Origin: Anaerolineales bacterium
GTDB lineage: Bacteria > Chloroflexota > Anaerolineae > Anaerolineales > DRMV01
Length of the DNA: 24,851 bases
Assembly (NCBI GenBank): GCA_026985785.1
Contig: JALSPT010000217.1
Coordinates: forward strand, 1-24,851
Direction of reading: 5' to 3'
Both the position numbers and the translations under genes were made by a program. The stretch's first letter is position 1, and every line of letters starts with the position of its first letter. Shown one piece after another: positions 8,744-17,531 of the stretch. The notes beneath the pieces were generated by a model. That model did no database searches. It saw only the letters and a program-made list of their open reading frames with translations, and had not been told where the DNA came from.

Positions 8744-10145
8744 GGTGTGGGCGCGCCTGCGATGGGGGTTGTGGGTAGTGCTTTTGGTGGGGTTGCCCAT
8801 CAGCAGTTTTCGCTTTTTCCCACGCGCGATCGGCGGCGGTGCGCTGGTGCGTCCCCTGTCGCTCTACCCGCTCATCGTGTTGGCCGTCGCTGTGACTTTA
8901 CCGGCGCTTTTCCGCCGTCGTCTGCCGGTCAGTGTGGGCTGGTTGGGGCTGTTCGTGCTGGTGGCTTTGGTGGCTTCGACGGGCTTCGTGTTTCGCGATC
9001 TGCCGCCGGTGAACGGCGTGCGACCGCCCAGTCGGGTGGTGCGCGGCCTGATCACGTTGGTGGTCGGGGTGGCGTTTTACCTCACGGTGGCGCTTTTCCC
9101 CCGCAACCGGCAGGAATTGGAACGCAGTTTGCGCTGGCTGTATGTTGCCCTTGCCGGTGCTTTGGCGTGGGGCACGTTCCAGATCGGCTACATCCTCACC
9201 CGCTCCTACGCCTGGTATCTGTTCGCCAACCGGCTCCAGCGGATGTTTTCCACCCGTGATTTGCTCATCCGCCGTATATCGGGCCCCGCTTATGAGCCCA
9301 ACTGGTTTGCCTCGCAACTGTTGTTGGTGTTCTTGCCGTGGCTGTTGGCTTCGGTGCTCACGGGGCGGAGCGCCTTTCGCTGGCGTTGGCGTTGGGTGAC
9401 GGTGGAAGCTGTGCTGACGGTGTGGACGTTCGGCGTGCTGCTGTTTACTTATTCCCGTGCCGGGCTGGCGACGGCGGCGGGGCTGGTGGCGCTGGCCGTG
9501 TTCCTCCGCCCGGCAAAGCGTTTCCCCTGGAAATGGCGCTTTGTTGCTCTCGGGGGAATGGCCGTGCTGTTCGCGGCGGTGTTGTTCTTGCTGGGGCAGA
9601 CCAATCCCTACTTCGCTCGCATTTGGACGGCGTTTGGTCTGCCGTTGGAAAATTATGTGTTCATGTTGGGGATGCAGGGGCGCTTCGCGTATTGGCAGGC
9701 AGCGTATGAGGTGTACCGGCAACATCCCCTTTTGGGTGTGGGATTGGGCAATTTCGCGTTTTATTTTGCCCATGCCCTTCAGCCGCGCCCTTTGGGTTTG
9801 GATCACGAGTTGCTCCAGGTATTGCTGCCCGGTTCGGGTTATGGGCTGGTGACGCCTAAGAACCTCTATGTCCGCCTCCTGGCCGAAACCGGCCTGGCAG
9901 GGTTTGTGGCTTTTTTCGCGTTTTGGCACGCGGTGTTCCGCGACGGCGTGCGGCTGTTGGGCCGCGGGGGGCAAGATGGCATGTTTTGGGGGCTGGGCAC
10001 GGTGTTGGGCTTTGCTGCCCTGTTGTTGTTTGCCATTTCGTTTGGCTCGTTTGCCGTGGCCGATATGTGGGTCTTTTTGGGCTTCGTGACAGCCGCGGCA
10101 CTAACCGCTCCGCCGCAAGGGACGGCGCACAGCGAAGGAGGATAG
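8736..10145 (+). CDS. O-antigen polymerase/ligase family membrane protein (Wzy/WaaL-like)
   Basis: 469 residues from ATG 8736, preceded by AGGAGGAGG at 8721-8729. It overlaps the previous gene by 8 bases. The protein has about ten to twelve hydrophobic segments and a large extracytoplasmic loop. Typical family sequences are FTYSRAGLATAA, HPLLGVGLGNFAFYF and KNLYVRLLAETGLAG, which surround the conserved region of the Wzy_C family (PF04932). Polymerases join lipid-linked repeat units and ligases transfer the finished chain; sequence alone cannot separate them. The Wzz-like neighbour favours a polymerase. The preceding stop and this start are interlocked, which suggests translational coupling. 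Confidence 0.82.
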   Translation: MREVWARLRWGLWVVLLVGLPISSFRFFPRAIGGGALVRPLSLYPLIVLAVAVTLPALFRRRLPVSVGWLGLFVLVALVASTGFVFRDLPPVNGVRPPSRVVRGLITLVVGVAFYLTVALFPRNRQELERSLRWLYVALAGALAWGTFQIGYILTRSYAWYLFANRLQRMFSTRDLLIRRISGPAYEPNWFASQLLLVFLPWLLASVLTGRSAFRWRWRWVTVEAVLTVWTFGVLLFTYSRAGLATAAGLVALAVFLRPAKRFPWKWRFVALGGMAVLFAAVLFLLGQTNPYFARIWTAFGLPLENYVFMLGMQGRFAYWQAAYEVYRQHPLLGVGLGNFAFYFAHALQPRPLGLDHELLQVLLPGSGYGLVTPKNLYVRLLAETGLAGFVAFFAFWHAVFRDGVRLLGRGGQDGMFWGLGTVLGFAALLLFAISFGSFAVADMWVFLGFVTAAALTAPPQGTAHSEGG

Positions 10146-10150
10146 AACGG

Positions 10151-12157
10151 ATGGACAAAAAACTGGGTTGGGTGTTGGGGGGCTGCGTTTTGGTTTTGGT
10201 GTTGGTGGCCTGTGCCGCTTTGGGCGCGGGAGGATACATACTTTGGCAGCACGCGAGGGGGGCGTTGACACGCCAGAGCATGGTGACGGTTTCTCCTGCC
10301 GTGGGGCCGACGCCGACCGCCGCGTGGCCTACTTCGCCGGCTTTGGGTACGCCTTTGCCGCCCGCCGAGCAGAATGCTTTGCACGAGACGCTGGCGGCGC
10401 TGGAAGCCCGACGCGCTCCCGAAAACGACCCTGTGGATCTGGCCCGCCGTTTGCAGCACATCACTCAGACCTGGGCAACACCTGCCGCCCCGCCCGCCCA
10501 TCACATCGGCGATACGGCCACTTTTTGGGCCAGCAACGAGGATACCAACAAGCCGTTTCAAGTGACGGCGACGCTGGCTTATATGCGCCCGCATGTGTAT
10601 TTTTGGGTGCAGCAAGGCGTGCCCTACAACCAGCGCGAATTGAAGCGCCTGGTGGATACTTTCGAGGACAAGATTTACCCCACCGACCGAGCCTTTTTCG
10701 GTTCAGAGTGGACGCCCGGCATCGACGGCGATCCACACCTTTATATCCTTTACACCCGTGGCATTGGTTCGTGGGTGGCGGGCTACTTCTCCTCCGCCGA
10801 TGAAATTCCACCCTTTGCCCACAAGTATTCCAATGCCCACGAGATGTTCGTGCTCAATGCCGACAATGTGGATCTGGGAGAGGATTTTACCTATGGTGTG
10901 TTGGCGCATGAGTTCCAGCACATGATCCACTGGTATCACGACCGTAACGAAACCACCTGGATCAACGAAGGTGCTTCGGAACTGGCTTCTTTTCTCAACG
11001 GCTACGATGTGGGTGGTTCGGATTGGGTATATGCCCGCCACCCCGATACCCAGTTGAACGCCTGGACTGACCCCCAGGTGGCCGATCCGGCGGCCAATTA
11101 CGGCGCGTCGTTCCTCTTCATGACCTATTTCTTAGGGCGCTACGGTGAGCAGGCCACTCGTGCCCTGATCGGTCGCCCGGAGAACGGCCTCGAAAGTGTG
11201 GATTTGACGCTGAAAGAACTCGGCACCGGCCTGACCGCCGACGATCTGTTTGCCGACTGGGCGGTGGCAAACTGGGTGCAGGATGAGCACATTGCGGACG
11301 GGCGCTACGGTTACCCAAATTACAATCCACCCTCTTTCGAAGCCACCGAAAAGGTGACCGACTGCCCCGCCCAGGGGGAAGAGACCGTCCATCAGTATGG
11401 GGTGGATTACCTGCAACTGGCCTGCAAAGGCGATTATGTCCTCCATTTCCAGGGCGACGCCAGGGTGCCGCTTTTCCCGGCGCAGCCGCACAGCGGCAAA
11501 TTCGTCTTTTGGACGGGCTACGGCGACGAGTCCGACATCATGCTGACCCGCAAATTCGACCTGCGGGAGGTTTCGCAGGCTACCTTGCGCTACTGGATTT
11601 GGTACGATCTGGAGAAGGATTACGATTACCTGTACGTGGAAGCCTCTACGGATGGCCGCTCGTGGGAAATGCTCCGCACGCCCTCGGGCACGGATTACAA
11701 CCTGACGGGGAACAATTACGGCTGGGGTTATACCGGCACTTCCGGCGGCGACGCCCCTCGCTGGATTCAGGAGCAGGTTGACCTTTCCCCTTACGCCGGG
11801 AAGCAGGTGTGGGTGCGTTTCGAGTACGTCACCGACGCGGCGGTCAACCACACCGGCGCTTTGCTGGACGATATTACGATTCCGGAATTGGATTATCGCG
11901 CGGACTTTGAGGAAGACGACGGCGGCTGGGAGGCCGCTGGCTTCGTGCGGGTGGGGCGTTGGCTGCCTCAGACTTTTCGCGTCACCCTGATTTCTCGCGA
12001 CGATGGTAAAATTTCGGTACACCCCCTCCCCTTGAACCAGATGCAAGGAGGCGCTTTCCCCCTTCATATCGCGCGGGATGCTGTTCTGGTTGTCAGCGGC
12101 ACGACACGGGTCACCCGTGAACAGGCGCACTATACCTGGTCGTTGGACACCCCTTGA
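10151..12157 (+). CDS. Exported HExxH metalloprotease (M30-like) with immune-inhibitor-A-like C-terminal domain
   Basis: 668 residues. ATG 10151 follows AAGGAGG (10135-10141). The N-terminus has a hydrophobic segment with a possible lipobox LVAC (C21), but hydrophobicity continues beyond it, so lipoprotein or membrane anchor are both possible. A T/P-rich linker follows. The catalytic zinc site is H253-E254-F-Q-H257, and NEGASE supplies a likely third ligand E273; HEFQHMI...W.NEG.SE resembles peptidase family M30 (hyicolysin-like). From about residue 445 on comes a beta-sandwich region (ATLRYWIWYDLE, DYLYVEASTDG, WVRFEYVTD, GALLDDI) as in the MAM-like C-terminal domain of immune inhibitor A proteins. 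It is five bases from the polymerase gene and probably in its operon. The substrate is unknown. Confidence 0.8.
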   Translation: MDKKLGWVLGGCVLVLVLVACAALGAGGYILWQHARGALTRQSMVTVSPAVGPTPTAAWPTSPALGTPLPPAEQNALHETLAALEARRAPENDPVDLARRLQHITQTWATPAAPPAHHIGDTATFWASNEDTNKPFQVTATLAYMRPHVYFWVQQGVPYNQRELKRLVDTFEDKIYPTDRAFFGSEWTPGIDGDPHLYILYTRGIGSWVAGYFSSADEIPPFAHKYSNAHEMFVLNADNVDLGEDFTYGVLAHEFQHMIHWYHDRNETTWINEGASELASFLNGYDVGGSDWVYARHPDTQLNAWTDPQVADPAANYGASFLFMTYFLGRYGEQATRALIGRPENGLESVDLTLKELGTGLTADDLFADWAVANWVQDEHIADGRYGYPNYNPPSFEATEKVTDCPAQGEETVHQYGVDYLQLACKGDYVLHFQGDARVPLFPAQPHSGKFVFWTGYGDESDIMLTRKFDLREVSQATLRYWIWYDLEKDYDYLYVEASTDGRSWEMLRTPSGTDYNLTGNNYGWGYTGTSGGDAPRWIQEQVDLSPYAGKQVWVRFEYVTDAAVNHTGALLDDITIPELDYRADFEEDDGGWEAAGFVRVGRWLPQTFRVTLISRDDGKISVHPLPLNQMQGGAFPLHIARDAVLVVSGTTRVTREQAHYTWSLDTP

Positions 12158-12178
12158 AACTTCTGATGGTGGCCTACT

Positions 12179-12414
12179 ATGGCGACTTCGGAAGATTGAC
12201 TCAAGGAGCTCGCAGCGCTGAGCGCTGAAAGAGCAGCGCAAGAACGGTGAACTGGATACGGTGAGGTTACAAAGGTCTGCTGGCCATTTTGGACACCACC
12301 GTGCAGCATTTGAGCGATGAAGACATCAGTGAAGCCGAGGCCAACCAGCAAATCCCTTTGGTGCTGGTATTTTTGGAGGAACAGTTGGCTAAACTGGGTG
12401 GGCGTGGCGGCTGA
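12179..12414 (+). pseudogene. Decayed small helical protein gene
   Basis: The 261-bp gap after the protease holds broken coding sequence. One frame from ATG 12179 reads MATSED, stop (12197), LKELAALSAERAAQER, stop (12248). A second frame, open from 12265 to a TGA at 12412-12414, reads GYKGLLAILDTTVQHLSDED and continues to EEQLAKLGG. The second part has good codon use and an amphipathic helical pattern but no ATG. Joined across two stops and a frameshift, it would make a protein of about 75-80 residues. I do not recognise the family. The remnant ends five bases before the convergent YtxH-like gene. A functional short gene using a non-ATG start (GTG 12301) cannot be excluded. Confidence 0.5.
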
Positions 12415-12418
12415 GGCG

Positions 12419-12631
12419 TCAATCTTCCCCGCGCAAGCGGGCAAGTTCGGCTTCCAGCGCGGCGCGTTGGGCTTCGGCTGCTCGGCGGGCTTCTTCCTGG
12501 ATGGTATCGAGGCGGCTACGCAAGGTGTGGCGTAGGTTCTCTCCCTTCTCGGGTGCCAGTAACAGCGCCGACGCTATGCCAACGAGTGCGCCAAGGGTCG
12601 TGCCAGCGAGAAAGCGGCTGATTTTTCCCAT
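12419..12631 (-). CDS. YtxH-like small membrane-associated protein
   Basis: 70 residues. The start is the ATG at 12631 with GGAGGT (complement of 12638-12643) six bases upstream; the frame is open further upstream but without ribosome-binding support. The protein has a glycine-rich membrane segment, FLAGTTLGALVGIASALLLAP (residues 7-27), followed by EKGENLR and a charged helix rich in A, E and R that would form a coiled coil. This matches the YtxH family (PF12732: G...GA..G...ALLLAP..G...R). Members are small envelope-associated proteins, often stress-linked; their biochemical role is not established. A TATAAT box at 12662-12667 provides its own promoter. Confidence 0.8.
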   Translation of the reverse strand: MGKISRFLAGTTLGALVGIASALLLAPEKGENLRHTLRSRLDTIQEEARRAAEAQRAALEAELARLRGED

Positions 12632-12661
12632 GAGTTCACCTCCGGTGGTTTGTGTGTGTGG

Positions 12662-12667
12662 ATTATA
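12662..12667 (-). promoter_or_regulatory. -10 box for the YtxH-like gene
   Basis: ATTATA on the plus strand is a perfect TATAAT on the minus strand. Transcription would start near 12655 and give a leader of about 24 bases containing the GGAGGT ribosome-binding site. A possible -35 (TTGGTC, complement of 12687-12692) has a long 19-base spacer. A promoter for the divergent gene at 12704 was not identified. Confidence 0.5.
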
Positions 12668-12703
12668 CCCTGAGCGGGCTGCCGTTGACCAAGGAGCACC
12701 AGG

Positions 12704-13171
12704 ATGCAGGTGAGAAAAGAGGACACGTTCGACCCGCGCATCCAACTGGCGTTTGTGCTGGCCGTGGGTGGGGTGGCGGGTTTTGCCTTGGGGTGGCATC
12801 CCGAATGGCTGGGATTGGCAACCACGCCGGAGGTGGGTTTCTTACAGATCATGTTCATGATGGTGGGGATGGGGGTGTACGCGGGTAGCAGCATTTGGGG
12901 AATGCGCCTGTTGTGGGGACGGCCGTGGTCGCTGCTGGCGCGAGTGGGCGCGCGTGTGATGGCAACGGGTTATGTGGCTTTTGCCGCCGCGGTGATGGCC
13001 GATGTCCTCGGTTTGGGTTCCCAAACGTGGCCCAATAGCGCCCACTTCGGCCCTATCCAATGGTGGGGTATGTTGGCTGGTGAGGCGTTGATGGTCGCAG
13101 GTCTGTTGATGATGTATCCTTATCGGTTTTTGCTTACAAAGGAGGAAGCATCTCATGGCGAAACATCCTGA
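12704..13171 (+). CDS. Four-helix integral membrane protein of unknown function
   Basis: 155 residues from ATG 12704, with AAGGAG at 12691-12696 seven bases upstream. Four hydrophobic stretches are visible: near residues 15-30 (LAFVLAVGGVAGFALGW), 45-62 (GFLQIMFMMVGMGVYAG), 83-103 (ARVMATGYVAFAAAVMADVLG) and 120-138 (WWGMLAGEALMVAGLLMMYP). The N-terminus is charged and probably cytoplasmic. No family or catalytic motif is recognised. Its 3' end overlaps the next gene by 17 bases, so the two are translationally coupled and probably act together. Confidence 0.7.
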   Translation: MQVRKEDTFDPRIQLAFVLAVGGVAGFALGWHPEWLGLATTPEVGFLQIMFMMVGMGVYAGSSIWGMRLLWGRPWSLLARVGARVMATGYVAFAAAVMADVLGLGSQTWPNSAHFGPIQWWGMLAGEALMVAGLLMMYPYRFLLTKEEASHGETS

Positions 13172-13808
13172 AGCCGAGTCAAGATCGGCGTCGCGTTGGT
13201 TGTGGCAAGGAAAGGTAGCGCCGGCTTTTTGGACCGTTGCCAGCCTGATCTCGCTGACGGTCAACGTCATTTTGATCGCCGTGTTGCTTGCAGTAGGCAA
13301 ACATGCTTTCACGCTCAAGAAGGCTGTCTCCCCCTTGTTGGATGGGCTCAATGAGAATTTCGTGCTGATGGATCAAGCGGTGATTGCTACCCACGTGGAA
13401 GTGCATGACCAGATTCCTGTGGTTTTCGATCTGCCCGTGGAGGCTGATACCGACGTTGTACTTTCCAAGGATGTGCTTATCCGCAATGCGCGGGTGAACT
13501 TGAGCACTGGTGGCTTGTTGATTCAGAACGCACCTGCAGACATTGTGCTCCCGAAAGGCACGCGTTTGCCCATTCGGCTCAGCATTGTCGTGCCGGTCAA
13601 CACTAAGGTGCCGGTAGATCTCGATGTGCCTGTTCACATTCCCCTGCGGAAAACCGAACTGCATCGTCCCTTTGTGGGGTTGCAACATGTAGTAGCCCCT
13701 TATCAGCAGTTGATTGATGGGATTCCTGATTCTTGGGATGCCCTTTGCGGCCATGACCCGGCGTTGTGGTGTAGTCTGACGCGTGATGTGATGAAAGCGC
13801 TGCCTTGA
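13155..13808 (+). CDS. Single-pass membrane protein with repeated PV-rich beta segments, unknown function
   Basis: 217 residues from ATG 13155, with GGAGG at 13141-13145 nine bases upstream and within the end of the previous gene. Residues 24-47 form one membrane segment after a basic N-terminus, so the bulk is probably extracytoplasmic. The outer part holds three similar beta-like stretches: IPVVFDLPV (87-95), LPIRLSIVVPV (138-148) and VPVDLDVPVHIPL (152-164). Two cysteines near the end (C198, C206) could form a disulphide. No known family is recognised. A strong terminator follows directly, making this the last gene of the two-gene unit. Confidence 0.7.
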   Translation: MAKHPEAESRSASRWLWQGKVAPAFWTVASLISLTVNVILIAVLLAVGKHAFTLKKAVSPLLDGLNENFVLMDQAVIATHVEVHDQIPVVFDLPVEADTDVVLSKDVLIRNARVNLSTGGLLIQNAPADIVLPKGTRLPIRLSIVVPVNTKVPVDLDVPVHIPLRKTELHRPFVGLQHVVAPYQQLIDGIPDSWDALCGHDPALWCSLTRDVMKALP

Positions 13809-13830
13809 TTGCCCACTCTTCGTGGAAAGA

Positions 13831-13866
13831 AAAGCCTGATGGTCTTCAACGATCATCAGGCTTTTT
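13831..13866. terminator. Strong intrinsic terminator, probably bidirectional
   Basis: AAAGCCTGATG at 13831-13841 pairs perfectly with 13854-13864. The stem extends by three more pairs (one G-T) to a 6-base loop at 13845-13850. Going rightward it ends in a TTTTT run (13862-13866). Read leftward it ends in CTTTTCTTT, so it can also stop the convergent regulator gene that ends at 13889. Confidence 0.9.
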
Positions 13867-13888
13867 GTTGGGGAGATGGCGTTATGTT

Positions 13889-16800
13889 TCAAGATGTGAG
13901 GCCTTCTTCGCGTGTCTCCAATAGGCGACGGACGCTGGCGCCAAAGGCCGGGTGGTTTTGGAAGGTGGCCAGGTGACGGTAGATGGCTTTCAAGGTTTTG
14001 CGCTCGGCGGGAGTGAGGGCATCGAGGCGTTGTAGCATTTCCAGGCTCCAGCGGTGGAAGAACTGGTGGCCGATGTGGGCGTGGCGGTCGGCTGCACAGC
14101 GAGCGGCCTCGATAGCCTCGCCTCGCCGCCCTTCTGCCAAGGCGACCTGGCTTTTCAGCAGACACGCGGCGCCCTCGATGCCCGGTTGACCGGTGGTATG
14201 GCCACGCAGGCCTTCCAGGATGCGTTTGGCTTCCCGTGGGCGTCCGGCGAGGATGAGGATGTCGGCTTCTGTGAGATGCGTTAGGGGGAGGGGACGGCCC
14301 GCAAGTGCTTCCTGGAGTTTGATGCCCTGGTGTACCATTTTCAACCCTGCTTCAATTTGCCCTAATCTTGCCATCGTTTCGCCAGCGCGGAAGCGGACGT
14401 CGGCTTCAAGGGTGTATTGGTTGCTGTACAGTAGGGCTTCGGTGTAGTGGGCGTGCGCGTTTTCCCAATCTTCGAGGGTGAAGAACAGGTCGCCTCGGGC
14501 GCGCAACGCCAGCACGCTGCCTTGCGTGTTGCGGTAGTGTTCGCTCAATTCCAGTGCCCGTTGGGTGTAATCCCAGGCTTTTGCCAGCCGCCCGATGGCG
14601 ATGAGGGTCAGGGCACAGTAACTGTAGGTATAGGCCAGCAGGCGGGTTTTATGAAAACGTTCGCCGTGCGAGCGGGCTTGTTCGCAGTCCTGGAGGGCGG
14701 CATTGAAATTGCCCAGCAGGAAGCGCGCCAGCGCCCGCACGGCAAGGGCATCGGCCAGGCCAAAAACGCGCTTGCTGCTCTGAAAGGCTTCCATGGAGTG
14801 GGTAGCCTCTTCGGCGGCCAGATGAGGCTGGGCGGCGAAGATCAACGACAATGCCCGCTGGTAGTGTAAATTGCCGAGGTAGAGCCCTACCAGGGGGTCG
14901 TCAATGCGTTGTGCAAGGGCAAAGCCGATGGTCAGGTGTTCCCAACTTTCTTGCAAATGCTGGCGGACGCTGGCAATCAGGCTGTAATGGGTATGCAATT
15001 CCAATTGAGGCAGCAGGGTTTCGGGGGCTCGAGCCAGCCAGTCAAAGGCGTGCTGGAGCATCAGCAAGGCATCATCGAAGCGGTCGTGAAGGCGGTGGAG
15101 ATGGGCGTGTGCGTTGAGTTGGCTGCTGCGGAGTAGAAAACTGTTGCGCTGCTCGGCCAACGTTTGGAGCAAATGGGTGATGTGCTCTAACGCGGTGACG
15201 TCCACAGTATCGGCAGCCAACAGCGTCCATTCGGCAAAGAGGCGCCAGATGTCCAGGTCGGCGAAATGTTCGGTATGGGTGGTTGCCAGCCGCGCTGCCT
15301 GGCGGAAGGCGTCGTGAGCCTGCGAGGCAATGCCCAGACCGAGGGCGCGATGAGCGGCTTTGATCCAATGGAGAAAGGCTCGCCTTATGTCGCCTGCGCG
15401 CTGGTAGTGTTCGGCGATGATGGCTGCGTGGGTTCCCTCACCGTTTTGCCAGATGGCCTCCGCGGCTTCAGCCAGCCGTAAGTGGACGTCTTGGCGATAG
15501 GCGGGGCTCAAATTGGCTTTGAGCACTTCGGCCAGTTTGGCGTGCATCAGTCGGTAAGTTGGGGGGCTTTCTTCTGTTGTGGGTTGGAGCCAATGGGTTT
15601 CTTGTAACATTTCCAGCGCATGCACCAGGCGCTGACGGGGTAGCCCGGTGGCGCGTGCCAGGAGTTGAAAAGACACGCCACTCTCTTGCAGGGCGATGTA
15701 GTTCAGCACGCGGCGGGCATCATCGGTGAGATAGCGCAACCGCTGGGTGATCAGCGGGCCAAGGTGCCGGGAAAGCGGCCAGGTGTGCACGGGCGCCTCG
15801 GCTTGCCCGGCTTCAATCTGATAGCGCAGGATTTCCAGGATGTAGAGGGGTGTGCCTGCTACGGAGGCGCGCCACAGGTTATCCAATTCCTCTTCGCTCA
15901 GTGTACGTCCCAGCATGGCTTCGGCCAGTTTGGCCGTTTCGTCTTTGGAAAGCCCTGTCAGTTCGGTTGTCGGGAGCAGGTTTTCGTGACGCAGGGGGAG
16001 CAATTGTTTACCCAAGGGGCTTTCGTGTAGGGCTTCAGAGCGCGCGGTGAGCAGCATGAAAGCGCGTGCCGGGCGGTGCGTTTCGGGTTGGAAAGGTGGC
16101 CGTTCTAACCAGTAAAGGAAGGTGTCGGCGGTGGCGGGGTCGCTCCAATGGGCATCGTCCACGCAAACGGCGAGGGGCATGTGCTCGCTCATAAGGAGGA
16201 GCAATTGGCGGGTGGCTTCCATCAGGTGTTGTTGTAATGGAGCCACGGGGGGCGCGGTGTGAGGCAGTGCGGCTCGGGCTTCGGGAAAAAGATGGGCCAG
16301 ATAGGGCTGCCAGGGCTGGGGGACGCGCTTCCATTCGTCGGGGTGGACTTCACGGCGCAATGCTTCCAGCAGAGGGGCGAAGGGGAGTGCCCGCTCGCCG
16401 TAGTGGCAGGTGATGGAGAGCAGGCGATGGCTGGTCTGCAAACGCGTGGCAAATTCCTGCAACAGGCGGGTTTTGCCCTGCCCGCTGGCTCCCAGCACCA
16501 AATGGGCACCCCCTTGCTGCGCTTGCTCGACCAGGCGGCTCAGCAACCCGTTGTGTCCCACGAAAGGGGCATGCAGGGTGGGGCGGGGACGCCAGGGCGC
16601 TGTTGTAGGGCGTGTGGCTATGTGGGGGCGGATCAGACGGTGGGCTTCGGCGAGGGTTTCGGCGTCGAAATCTTCCCCCCACATTTCGCGCAGGGCGGCG
16701 CGTTGCTGCTCCAGAAAGGCTTCGGCCTGGGTGGTCAATCGCTGTTGGCGTAAGGCGCGCAATGCCAGCAGCAGGATTTCAGCCTGGTGGGGCTGTTGCC

Positions 16801-17398
16801 GCAGGCTGAGGCTGGCCAAGCGAAAGGCTTCGGCGTGTTCTTGTTGCAGGAAGGCGTGATATGCCAGCCGATTGAGGATGTTCAGGTAGCAGGTGGAAAG
16901 ATGCTGGCGGGTGGTGCTAACCCAATCTTCAAAAAGAACGCTTGACCCCAAAGCGCAGCCTTCGAGGAATGGGCCGCGCCATAGTTTTTCGGCTTCTTTG
17001 AGCGTCTGAGCAAGATGCATGGGAAGCCGTTGTTCGCTGGGAATGCGGCTGGCAAGAGGTAAGCGTCGTTTGCAAATGGTAGAGAAGCGACGGTAGTCTA
17101 CGAAGAGGCGCTCGTCTTCCTGCAAGGCGTAGGCGCCAGCGTGGCGATGGAGGACGCCCTCAGGCAGCACTCTTTGGATGCGGCTCAGGGTGGTCGAGAG
17201 GGCCTTCCCGGCGCGCACGGGGTCGGCGTCTTCGCCCCACAGGTAGGTCAGCAGGCGGTCGCGCGCCAGGGGTGTCTCGTGAGCCGCCAGGAGAAAGAGC
17301 GCGGCCCGTTCCCGCCGGCGTAAATGTTTCAGCGTAGGGGGAGCGATGGCGCCTTCAAGGATTTGGGGCGTGCCTAAAAGGAGGACGCGAAGGGACAT
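13889..17398 (-). CDS. AfsR/SARP-like regulator: winged helix, BTAD, AAA ATPase and TPR array
   Basis: 1169 residues. Residues about 1-100 resemble an OmpR-type winged helix (RRRERAALFLLAAHETPLARDRLLTYLWG). Residues about 100-255 are a bacterial transcriptional activation domain made of TPR-like helices. An AAA/STAND-type ATPase follows with Walker A GASGQGKT (303-310) and Walker B LAVCVDDAHW (D414-D415). The C-terminal half, from about residue 650, is a helical TPR-like array. This is the architecture of large one-component regulators that integrate a signal through the ATPase/TPR part and bind DNA through the N-terminus. The effector and targets are unknown. It is transcribed divergently from greA across 223 bp. 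ATG 17398 is the first start downstream of the likely promoter; it lacks a strong Shine-Dalgarno. Confidence 0.85.
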   Translation of the reverse strand: MSLRVLLLGTPQILEGAIAPPTLKHLRRRERAALFLLAAHETPLARDRLLTYLWGEDADPVRAGKALSTTLSRIQRVLPEGVLHRHAGAYALQEDERLFVDYRRFSTICKRRLPLASRIPSEQRLPMHLAQTLKEAEKLWRGPFLEGCALGSSVLFEDWVSTTRQHLSTCYLNILNRLAYHAFLQQEHAEAFRLASLSLRQQPHQAEILLLALRALRQQRLTTQAEAFLEQQRAALREMWGEDFDAETLAEAHRLIRPHIATRPTTAPWRPRPTLHAPFVGHNGLLSRLVEQAQQGGAHLVLGASGQGKTRLLQEFATRLQTSHRLLSITCHYGERALPFAPLLEALRREVHPDEWKRVPQPWQPYLAHLFPEARAALPHTAPPVAPLQQHLMEATRQLLLLMSEHMPLAVCVDDAHWSDPATADTFLYWLERPPFQPETHRPARAFMLLTARSEALHESPLGKQLLPLRHENLLPTTELTGLSKDETAKLAEAMLGRTLSEEELDNLWRASVAGTPLYILEILRYQIEAGQAEAPVHTWPLSRHLGPLITQRLRYLTDDARRVLNYIALQESGVSFQLLARATGLPRQRLVHALEMLQETHWLQPTTEESPPTYRLMHAKLAEVLKANLSPAYRQDVHLRLAEAAEAIWQNGEGTHAAIIAEHYQRAGDIRRAFLHWIKAAHRALGLGIASQAHDAFRQAARLATTHTEHFADLDIWRLFAEWTLLAADTVDVTALEHITHLLQTLAEQRNSFLLRSSQLNAHAHLHRLHDRFDDALLMLQHAFDWLARAPETLLPQLELHTHYSLIASVRQHLQESWEHLTIGFALAQRIDDPLVGLYLGNLHYQRALSLIFAAQPHLAAEEATHSMEAFQSSKRVFGLADALAVRALARFLLGNFNAALQDCEQARSHGERFHKTRLLAYTYSYCALTLIAIGRLAKAWDYTQRALELSEHYRNTQGSVLALRARGDLFFTLEDWENAHAHYTEALLYSNQYTLEADVRFRAGETMARLGQIEAGLKMVHQGIKLQEALAGRPLPLTHLTEADILILAGRPREAKRILEGLRGHTTGQPGIEGAACLLKSQVALAEGRRGEAIEAARCAADRHAHIGHQFFHRWSLEMLQRLDALTPAERKTLKAIYRHLATFQNHPAFGASVRRLLETREEGLTS

Positions 17399-17424
17399 GA
17401 TTGCAGAGGGCGAACCGGGAACAA

Positions 17425-17454
17425 CGCATAAGAAGCGAAGGGACTGTGGTCAAT
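17425..17454 (-). promoter_or_regulatory. Candidate promoter of the BTAD regulator
   Basis: On the minus strand, TTGACC (complement of 17449-17454) is followed after 18 bases by TATGCG (complement of 17425-17430), about 27 bases before the start codon at 17398. The -35 is good and the -10 is poor. An alternative -10-like TAAAAT lies just upstream. Confidence 0.35.
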
Positions 17455-17500
17455 TTTAGCATCTTTTTTTACGCAGGGGCGTTTTGTGGTCGTTGGAACC

Positions 17501-17529
17501 TTGTTTTACGCTGAATTTTTGACTATAAT
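17501..17529 (+). promoter_or_regulatory. Sigma-70-type promoter of greA
   Basis: TTGTTT (17501-17506), a 17-base spacer and a perfect TATAAT (17524-17529). Transcription would start near 17536, leaving a leader of about 86 bases before ATG 17622. Confidence 0.75.
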
Positions 17530-17531
17530 GC

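Noticed and set aside
12317..12535. 72-codon plus-strand frame across the YtxH-like gene
   Set aside because: It runs antisense to a well-supported small gene and out of frame with the coding-like remnant at 12265-12414.
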